A program made the position numbers and the translations under genes. A model generated the notes under the pieces. It saw only the letters and a program-made list of their open reading frames with translations, was not told the DNA's origin and searched no databases. From the NCBI RefSeq assembly GCF_002878395.1, contig NC_061114.1, forward strand, positions 161,576,631-161,640,630: a DNA stretch of 64,000 nucleotides. Reading direction: 5' to 3'. The DNA is from Capsicum annuum (taxonomy: Eukaryota > Streptophyta > Magnoliopsida > Solanales > Solanaceae). Below are positions 58,086 to 64,000 of the stretch, piece after piece; the first letter of the stretch is position 1; the number at the start of each line of letters is the position of its first letter.

Positions 58086-59000
58086 TCATACTTTTCCCTT
58101 GTCATTATCATTTTCGTCTTCTGCCCGGGTTTTTGAAGTGGAACCTCTATGCGAGATAGAGCGTCGAAACGAAGAGTTTCGAGGAGTGTCGAAGCCGAGG
58201 AATTTTAAATCAATCGAGCCATCAGGATGCTGAACAACTCGTTGTATTTGAGACTTTTCAGGATATGAACGAATAGGTTGAGTGATAGCATCAAAGTGCC
58301 ATTCATTACTATGGATGGCTTCGTCCCAAACCAAGGGCTTAGGTACAAAGACATTGGTTCTATCTTTATTGGCTTCCATAAGAGTGGTGACACCCCTAGG
58401 ACTCGTGAATCTAGCTTGGGGTGCTAGAGTTGTACCCATCAGTCGATAGTATACCCTGTATATTATCGCAATTTCTCTAGTGTTATCCTTACTGTTCATG
58501 TTTTTTGTTTTAACGTTAAGGGTTAAAACATCCATGATGTTAGGATCATTAATGTCCACCGAGAAATTAGGGTAACAATTGAAGTATACCGGGCCGTCGG
58601 CTAGGTTACTTTGGATAACTCCTAAGAGTGAATCGTCGAAATTTAATAGACGAGCATCTCTTAGTATAGCACAGACAGGAATGTCTAGACCCTGTCTAAA
58701 GAGCGGCTTACTGGCCACCTGAACAAGTCCGATATGCAGATAATGAAACTGACTTTTAAATCGGTTTATATCTAGGTCATTTAAAAGTTGTATAATTTCT
58801 AAAGAATTATTGATGGCAACAGTAGACTCAGAGGTCTTAATATTATGTTTTTTGAAAAAACTAAATTTTCCGATTTGATAAATCATGTTAAAGGATTCTT
58901 CTGGAATACTCCAGTTTTGAAGATTATTTTCAATATTAGCAATCTGAGTTGCTTTAGAAGAAAGGTTGATAGTATTTTTTGTATGAATGTTGGGATTCAT
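58086..59000 (-). CDS. Viral movement protein
   Basis: 304 residues from ATG at 59000 to TGA at 58086. The central part (FHYLHIGLVQVASKPLFRQG, then DIPVCAILRDARL, then DSLLGVIQSNLADGPVYFNCYPNFSV) has the pattern of the 30K movement protein superfamily, which moves virus between cells through plasmodesmata. The C-terminal quarter is Ser/Arg/Asp-rich and disordered-looking. The frame continues past the TGA into the coat ORF (39 codons to its ATG, no other stop), which suggests that the TGA broke a longer movement-coat polyprotein. It follows a leader of about 460 bases after the primer site. Start chosen as the first ATG of the frame. Confidence 0.8.
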   Translation of the reverse strand: MNPNIHTKNTINLSSKATQIANIENNLQNWSIPEESFNMIYQIGKFSFFKKHNIKTSESTVAINNSLEIIQLLNDLDINRFKSQFHYLHIGLVQVASKPLFRQGLDIPVCAILRDARLLNFDDSLLGVIQSNLADGPVYFNCYPNFSVDINDPNIMDVLTLNVKTKNMNSKDNTREIAIIYRVYYRLMGTTLAPQARFTSPRGVTTLMEANKDRTNVFVPKPLVWDEAIHSNEWHFDAITQPIRSYPEKSQIQRVVQHPDGSIDLKFLGFDTPRNSSFRRSISHRGSTSKTRAEDENDNDKGKV

Positions 59001-59462
59001 ATTTGAAAATACTGTCTAGAGACTGACTAGGAAAGCAAAGATTTTCATATAAGAAAGCATAAACAATTATCAACTATGATACAACTTAAAATGAATTAAA
59101 ACGATATATCGAAGGCTTATGGGATCTAATCTAGTCTTAATGGCTTTATAACAGACTTATCCTAAGTGTTATCTTAGTGACGAGACTACCAACAGGGTCG
59201 TACGCTTACCTTAGCTGAGACCACACTTTCAGGCTGACCAACGTCTAAGACCGGAGATTAATCGGTTCCTTCAAACACTTTAGAAAAGGTGAATACCCCA
59301 TACTAAATGAAAATCCCATTATAAGACATGAAATATTAGATTAATTTATCAAAAGTATAATCATAGATGAGTAAAGTATATGCTACTTGTATGAAAATAA
59401 TTTTCCCATGCTCTAGACAGATTATGTACGTAGCTGCTCATGCTAGGTACACAATCTGCCAA
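59001..59462 (-). other. Viral leader between primer site and movement protein
   Basis: No long ORF. Pararetroviral leaders are typically a few hundred bases with short upstream ORFs; several short ATG-stop pairs are present on the minus strand. No further motif recognised. Confidence 0.6.
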
Positions 59463-59478
59463 CATGGCTCTGATACCA
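59463..59478 (-). other. Viral primer binding site (tRNA-iMet)
   Basis: Minus strand TGGTATCAGAGCCATG, complementary to the plant initiator-Met tRNA 3' end. It marks position 1 of the circular viral genome and shows that the insert spans the replication origin. Confidence 0.95.
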
Positions 59479-59559
59479 GAAAACGGATCTTAAAAACAAT
59501 CTTCAGAATTATAAAGAAACAGTATGTAAAGTGAGGAGAAAGATAAAACGACTTACAAA

Positions 59560-59565
59560 TTTATT
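59560..59565 (-). terminator. Viral polyadenylation signal candidate
   Basis: AATAAA on the minus strand, about 115 bases downstream of the TATA box. In pararetroviruses the signal lies soon after the transcription start, giving terminally redundant RNA. Confidence 0.6.
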
Positions 59566-59676
59566 AGAACTTCAAAGAAAACATTACAAAATAGTAGGTT
59601 TTACAAGAGAATGAGCAGGAGAGAATTTTCTAGAGTTAGGAAATTTTCGGATGCCTTCTCCTAGATTACAAGCTGT

Positions 59677-59686
59677 CTTATATAGA
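59677..59686 (-). promoter_or_regulatory. Viral TATA box
   Basis: TCTATATAAG on the minus strand, about 200 bases upstream of the primer site and just downstream of two enhancer-like repeats. Spacing and sequence fit a caulimovirid full-length-transcript promoter. Confidence 0.8.
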
Positions 59687-59763
59687 CAAGAGAAATGTAA
59701 ATTATACATCTGGTGTGTACATTTGTAAGGCTTGGATTTAATCTCTAAAAGTAGATTCCTTTC

Positions 59764-59829
59764 TTGAGTGGAAATGCCTTTTTGAAAAGCAGATGTTTTG
59801 AGTGGAGATGCCTTTTGAAAAAGCAGATG
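59764..59829 (-). promoter_or_regulatory. Tandem 32-bp repeats upstream of the viral TATA box
   Basis: Two copies, 59764-59795 and 59798-59829, period 34, sharing TTGAGTGG, GATGCC/AATGCC, and GAAAA(A)GCAGATG. A third partial GAAAAGCAGATT lies at about 59861-59873. They are 80-150 bases upstream of the TATA box, the place of enhancer elements in plant pararetroviruses. Confidence 0.75.
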
Positions 59830-59999
59830 TGCTGTCTGAGCAAATTTGTCCTTTTCTTTTAGAAAAGCAGATTCCTCTGATTGTTGTCTAAAGCTGGTAG
59901 GCTCTTATAGATTCCCTGCTAGGAATAGTAGAATGCCTCTTCAAAAAGTAATTTCGGTTCTTTGAACCTCTACCTCTCGAAGGGGTTGCTTCTTCATTC
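59830..59999 (-). other. Viral intergenic region, upstream promoter part
   Basis: Between the stop of the 434-residue ORF and the enhancer-like repeats. No ORF. Carries the third partial repeat; nothing else recognised. Confidence 0.5.
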
Positions 60000-61304
60000 T
60001 TAGTAGGGGTCCATATAGGCCCTAGCAATTCCTTTGGGATTTAACATATCCCCGTTGTTGTCACTGCTTCCAGTGGAAGAGGCTTCTTCTAGAAGATGGA
60101 GTACTTCTTCGTTGGTAGTTTCTTGGCTTTCCATATCCTGTAAAGCCTTTTTTAATCTTTCTCTAAGTGCCTGTTTATCTTGAGAGACACTTGATGAAGA
60201 TGCTGTTTTTCTTCCTTTGTCAGGGGTTTTTGGAGCTACTGGCTTTGGGGTCCAGCCTTTAACCTTTATTTCTTTTGATAGATATTTAATTCTATCTTGC
60301 TCTCCTTTAGCAAAGTTCCAGGAGATGATGTAAGATACTCTCTTCTTAATGAAGAATTTGCATATTTGGATGTGCTCGGGAAGGGTTACGCATCCTTCTT
60401 TTGCGCAAAACTCTGAGAAACGGTTAAGAAATTGCTGAGGGAGGATTTCTTTGATTCCTCCAAAGTATACCCACCATTCGTAAAACCATCTGGGTATAAT
60501 GGCTTCTACCATAGCAGGACAATATTTAACAAACCAGGTATGTCCTGGTCGAACATAGAGGAAATTGAACCAGGCAGACTTGTAGTCGTACCAATTGTAT
60601 GTTTGAGGACTATGTGGCATGGATAGGGCAATGGGAGTATGCGGATGATCTACAAACCAGTTAAATGGGGTTAATACCCTTTTGATGGTAAATCTCGAAT
60701 AATCAATAAACTCCGGATTCCTTTCGTTCATTGAATGCTCGACTTCGATAGAATCCGTGTCTACCAAAATGGATTCATAAAATCTCCGGGTCTTAAGTGG
60801 ACTTTCGGTATCCACAAAATTTTTGTCATTGTAGACTGGTTTAATGAGTTGTTCGAGAGGATATCCCTCATACTCCTTATCCAAGGCGATAATAGGCATT
60901 ACCTGAGTGGTAATGAATTTGAATTCCTCTTTGGTAGGAGGAGTAGGTGCTGATTTAGTTATTGTAGGATCCACGGCCTGTGCAAAAGATTCTGGAGCTT
61001 TCATGGCATAGCTTTGTTTGGACTGTACCGATGAGCTGGAAGATGTCCCTTTATCAAAGGGTTTGTTAGTCTTAAGGTCCACCAATTTAGATGGCATTGG
61101 TGGAGGAAGCTTTGGAAATTCCGCCAAAGCCGCATACTTATTATGGAACGGTGAATGTAGTTCCGTCTTTAGTTCAGGCCTCTGTGGGACTGATGGCCTC
61201 AAGGGAGCTGATGTTGTGGGTGGCAAATCAAATGGTCTAGCCATTTTAGTTTGATCTGGTCGACTGGTGTTGACTGAGATTTTTCCCAACGTTGTGGGTC
61301 TCAT
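60000..61304 (-). CDS. Viral downstream ORF of unknown function
   Basis: 434 residues, intact. It overlaps the RNase H frame by 59 bases in a different frame. The N-terminus (residues about 1-120) is Pro/Ser/Thr-rich. A compact, aromatic-rich central domain (about residues 190-340) includes FNWFVDHPHTPIALSMPHSP, YNWYDYKSAWFNFLYVRPGH, WFYEWWVYFG and a Cys/Lys-rich end. The C-terminus has a Ser-rich linker, a short coiled-coil-like stretch (QALRERLKKALQDMESQ) and an acidic tail. It matches in position and size the extra ORF that follows RNase H in some caulimovirids. I do not know its role and do not assign it to the inclusion-body/transactivator family. Confidence 0.8.
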   Translation of the reverse strand: MRPTTLGKISVNTSRPDQTKMARPFDLPPTTSAPLRPSVPQRPELKTELHSPFHNKYAALAEFPKLPPPMPSKLVDLKTNKPFDKGTSSSSSVQSKQSYAMKAPESFAQAVDPTITKSAPTPPTKEEFKFITTQVMPIIALDKEYEGYPLEQLIKPVYNDKNFVDTESPLKTRRFYESILVDTDSIEVEHSMNERNPEFIDYSRFTIKRVLTPFNWFVDHPHTPIALSMPHSPQTYNWYDYKSAWFNFLYVRPGHTWFVKYCPAMVEAIIPRWFYEWWVYFGGIKEILPQQFLNRFSEFCAKEGCVTLPEHIQICKFFIKKRVSYIISWNFAKGEQDRIKYLSKEIKVKGWTPKPVAPKTPDKGRKTASSSSVSQDKQALRERLKKALQDMESQETTNEEVLHLLEEASSTGSSDNNGDMLNPKGIARAYMDPY

Positions 61305-61745
61305 TGTGGCCTTGTAAAAATTCTCTTGTTAGGAAATTGGGAAGGGAATTATTTTCTCCTTTAATAAATTCAATTTGAAAATCGAAGCTAGATAGGAGAG
61401 CTTGCCATCTAGCAAATATTTGTTTTGAAACAAGGTTTTTAACATCCTTTTGCAAAATTTCTTTAGCAGACTTGCAGTCTACCCTAAGTAAAAATTCTTT
61501 GTTAACAAGGTCGTCTTGAAATTTGGTGATACATAGCACTATAGATAAAATTTCTTTTTTAACAGTGCTGTAATTCCTTTGTGCAGAATTCCATATTCCG
61601 GATGTGAACCTGACTAACTGTTCAGGAGAACTTTCAGTGACTTTTTGCTTCAGTATACCCCCATACCCAATATCCGAAGCATCGGTTTCAACTATCATGA
61701 AGGCTTCAGGGTTAGGAAGCCTGGATAGGGCTTCAGGGTTAATGT
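61246..61745 (-). CDS. Viral RNase H (3' end of polyprotein)
   Basis: The ATG-initiated part is 61698-61246, but the frame is open to about 61745, the insert edge. Read as RNase H: TDASDIGYGGIL (first Asp), then STVKKEILSI (Glu), then LRVDCKSAKEIL (second Asp), then a C-terminal NNSLPNFLTREFL. At the position of the last acidic residue there is Asn. It degrades RNA during reverse transcription. The RT part normally fused upstream is absent at this end; the left end of the insert carries only the RT start. A 14-base direct repeat (AGGCTTCAGGGTTA type, about 61701 and 61728) lies next to the edge. Confidence 0.85.
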
Positions 61746-62501
61746 AGAATCAATGCTGGAAATATAATTCTTTTCTAAAAATCATAACTGATAATGTGAA
61801 AATTGAAAGTTGGTGAGTCCTGTACACTTATTTTAATTAAACTATGTTTTTCTAGAGTTTCTCTCACTTGACATAAACACGTGAGAAAATATGGAATCCA
61901 ATGTACAACCTTAGTTTGGAAGGTGCCCCATATCTTGTCAACAGTATAGAACATGTATAGTGTGGATCTACTAAACTGAGTTATTTGGGCTAAAGATGTC
62001 ACTCTCAGCTGACGAGGACCATTATCCTAAGGTGACAACCTAGTTCTGAGACTTGAATTATCTCTTATTTAAACTCTTGTTTACTTAATGTAAAATAATC
62101 CTCCCAAAACTATTTATTATCTACTCATAACTAGATAAATTGTTTTTCTGAAATTATAGCATGAGATTAGTTTAAAATAATTATTTCAGTAAAGTTCTTA
62201 AACTAATGAAACAAGACATGCTTAACTGTACTAAATTTGGGATTATAAGATCAATTCACATTAAGCCATGTTGAATCGTGTTGTGCTCTTTGAAATCATG
62301 CTTTTCCAATAACATGTTATCATGAAAGTCATTGAAAAGTTATTTAAATCATAAATTATGAAGTATAAATCTTTGGGGTCAAACCCTAAAATCTTGAAAT
62401 CATGATGCTATAATGTCCTTTTAAAAAATATTTGCATAAGAATAGAGAATTCTTTACTAAAAGACAACTTTGAAACCATTGGGTTGCACTGATTGTAAAT
62501 A
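61746..62501. other. Unassigned AT-rich DNA right of the viral insert
   Basis: No recognised gene or domain. The minus-strand ORF 61775-62002 has no motif and ends in AT-rich DNA. The 62120-62460 part has the AT-rich look of LTR DNA and may continue the LTR-like fragment at 54253-54534. Confidence 0.4.
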
Positions 62502-63270
62502 TGGTAACGTCCAAGCTACACCTCCTCTTAGAAGATGATACGATTGCTGCCAAATATAGTAACCCAACAAAGGTTAGGGTATAATCCTAAGGGAATACAT
62601 GGATTCACGGATCTCAGCAGTTATAGTCAACGGGTAGAAATAGAAAAGTAAATAGGAGTTTTGTGTAGTATTCTCGAACAAGTAATTATATTAACTTCAG
62701 TTGAAATCAGTCATAGTGTTCACCTACTAAGATAAAGAATATTTATAGTACATGAGGAAACCCTAAAATCAAAGCCCGAATGAAATAGGAGAAAATTGGA
62801 TCGGTGGCCACAAATGACCTGTACTTGCACCCTGGCCCTGAGTGCAGGTAGTACCTGCGGCCAGCAGGGTAGGCGCTGGTATGGAGCGCAGGTAGTAGAT
62901 GAAAAAATCCTATAGGTGAGCTATCGGGATTTTGGACTTTTGGCACTTTCTTTGCCTTCTTGCGGTCTGTAGGTCCTACTTGCGGTCCACATATTAACTT
63001 AGTAAATGATATGAGTCGTCTTTTCATCTCTTCTTTATTTCCCTAACATGCTTCAATTACAAACAAGCCAAAAAGTATTCCGAACATCCATAATTGCTCT
63101 AAAAATTAGCCAAAAACATCTTTTTCATATTTTTCATGAACTTAGCATACAAAACATGATTTCCTGCAAAACATACCCAAAAATGCATCGTATCTAACAA
63201 AATAACCTCAGAAACTTATATATTTTCCTTATTTTAAGCATTGAAAGTGCTATATTTCTTTAGCACATCA
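62502..63270 (-). repeat. Element F 3' LTR, internally deleted
   Basis: The start (TGGTAACGTCCAAGCTACACCTCC against A's TGATCAATGCCCAAAATACACCTTC, read in halves) and the end (GTGCTATATTTC...CACATCA) match element A's LTR. It is about 770 bp rather than 1430: the part corresponding to about 3530-4200 of A is absent. CCTGCGG/GCAGG-type words at 62815-62990 are followed on the minus strand by ACTATAAATATTC (about 62743-62730). The ORF 62743-63027 is a shadow. Confidence 0.7.
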
Positions 63271-64000
63271 ACACCCTCAACTTAGAATGTTTGCATGTCC
63301 TCGAGCAACAAAACACAACGAAACAAAAGTAATACTTAACTAGGAGAATCTAAGTTATTCAAGGCAATTAGTCAACACTTAAAGCTCATAACACAACACC
63401 CCCTTCAATCTCACTTTACAAAATTAGTTGTGTATGAACATGAAGAACAACAATGTGACATAATGGGATCAAGGTATGAAATTACATTAGCAATAAATAA
63501 CCACTCATATATACAAGTTACACTACCCGAAACAAGTAAATAGGTAGCAATATAACTCAAGTTCCCTCTCAATGAGGATGTCTCACTCACTCATATGAAA
63601 GAATGCATGTCAACGCAGGGACAGTCAAGAGATACTCACACTCAGAAGGGAAGTTCCAATTAATGCATGTCAAATACCATAGGTTTGCCCTTATTTTCTT
63701 TACCTTAACATTCAGATAGTCAAGTTAGGATCACTATAGGACTTTTCTCGGCTTGTAATGTAGGCTTGGGGGCTGGCATGGTACATATGGACATATCAAG
63801 TGACTAATCCTCCTTGGCACCACACTAACCTTGGGGTCTCACTTACTAGCCAATTTCTCTTTTTTATTACACCCTTATTTCTCCCTTTTAATTCTTTATT
63901 GCACATTCAGGTTGGGTATGGTCTTTTATTCTTTCTTTTTCACTTTTGCATAATTTTTATTTTTTTTCCTTTCTTTTACTACCACACCCAGCCCTACTAA
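63271..64000 (-). mobile_element. Element F: start of internal region (3' UTR), cut by window edge
   Basis: Follows the LTR with ACACCCTCAACTTAGAATG..TTGCATGTCCTCGAG, collinear with 4733-5480 of element A and 14900-15640 of region B, including the plus-strand pyrimidine run (about 63915-63985). The coding part lies beyond the window. The plus-strand ORF 63800-64000 is low-complexity. Confidence 0.7.

Larger units (their letters stand above)
54535..61745 (-). mobile_element. Endogenous pararetrovirus (Caulimoviridae) insert, permuted and incomplete
   Basis: About 7.2 kb on the minus strand encode, from right to left: RNase H end, a 434-residue ORF, an intergenic promoter/leader with an initiator-Met primer site, movement protein, coat protein, zinc knuckle, protease and the first part of RT. 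The genome circle is opened inside RT, so the RT centre, including the second catalytic motif, is absent from both ends. There are no LTRs and no evident target duplication, as expected for virus DNA joined by host repair rather than integrase. ORFs are long and largely intact, in contrast to the retrotransposons around it, so the insertion is comparatively young. The single-frame layout and downstream extra ORF suggest a petuvirus- or florendovirus-like plan; genus not settled. Confidence 0.9.

Noticed and set aside
54535..61745. Viral insert as an integrase-bearing LTR retrotransposon
   Set aside because: No integrase, no LTRs and no target duplication; a movement protein and coat protein are present.
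61775..62002. 75-residue ORF as a further viral gene
   Set aside because: It lies outside the recognisable RNase H edge, has no motif and shows AT-rich host-like composition.
62743..63027. 94-residue ORF in element F LTR
   Set aside because: It overlaps the word array of the LTR and has no domain.

Overview
This window looks like repeat-dense, gene-poor nuclear DNA of a flowering plant. Solanaceae are most likely, judging by the mix of Athila/Tat-like and chromovirus-like Ty3/Gypsy elements plus a caulimovirid (endogenous pararetrovirus) copy, but the genus cannot be fixed by eye. I found no host protein-coding gene, tRNA, rRNA or CRISPR array. Nearly every base can be assigned to LTR retrotransposons, mostly old and full of stops, nested in one another, and to one much better preserved viral insert.

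Layout. 1-3302: an old minus-strand Gypsy relic G (gag remnant about 300-1260, LTR-like DNA from about 1618). 3303-13289: element A, a complete minus-strand Athila/Tat-like element inserted in G, with LTRs 3303-4732 and 11844-13289, tRNA-Asp primer site, gag, protease, RT, RNase H and integrase. 13365-32727: region B, a second minus-strand element of the same clade. It carries an extra post-pol ORF module of about 4 kb (16440-20380), lacks protease, and has two unlike LTRs (13365-14899 and 31431-32727). Its gag is split by element C (23909-30348), a plus-strand LTR element with an intact tRNA-iMet primer site but no recognised coding domain. 32728-34461: a plus-strand Gypsy gag/protease relic H. 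34462-54252: element E, a plus-strand Tekay/Del-like chromovirus whose gag is split near its start by sibling element D (37040-46492). E's 3' LTR carries a 784-bp insertion. 54253-54535: an LTR-like fragment. About 54535-61745: a minus-strand caulimovirid insert. 61746-62501: unassigned. 62502-64000: the 3' end of another Athila/Tat-like element F, cut by the window edge.

The viral insert is linear but circularly permuted relative to the genome order. Starting at the right it holds RNase H, the downstream ORF, a promoter/leader with a tRNA-iMet primer site, movement protein, coat protein, zinc knuckle, protease and the first half of RT. The RT catalytic core is missing between its two ends. 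Movement protein to RT lie in one reading frame, broken only by one TGA and one TAG.

The most unusual signal is in the LTRs. In several families, in both Gypsy lineages, arrays of a short near-palindromic word sit just upstream of the TATA-like box. The word differs between families although the flanking LTR sequence is conserved: ATACGGACCGTAT-type in A, ACGAGTCGT-type in B, D and E, GTTGATGAG/TCATCAAC-type in C, CCTGCGG/GCAGG-type in F, CTATAGCG-type in G. All calls come from reading the sequence; no alignment or database search was run.
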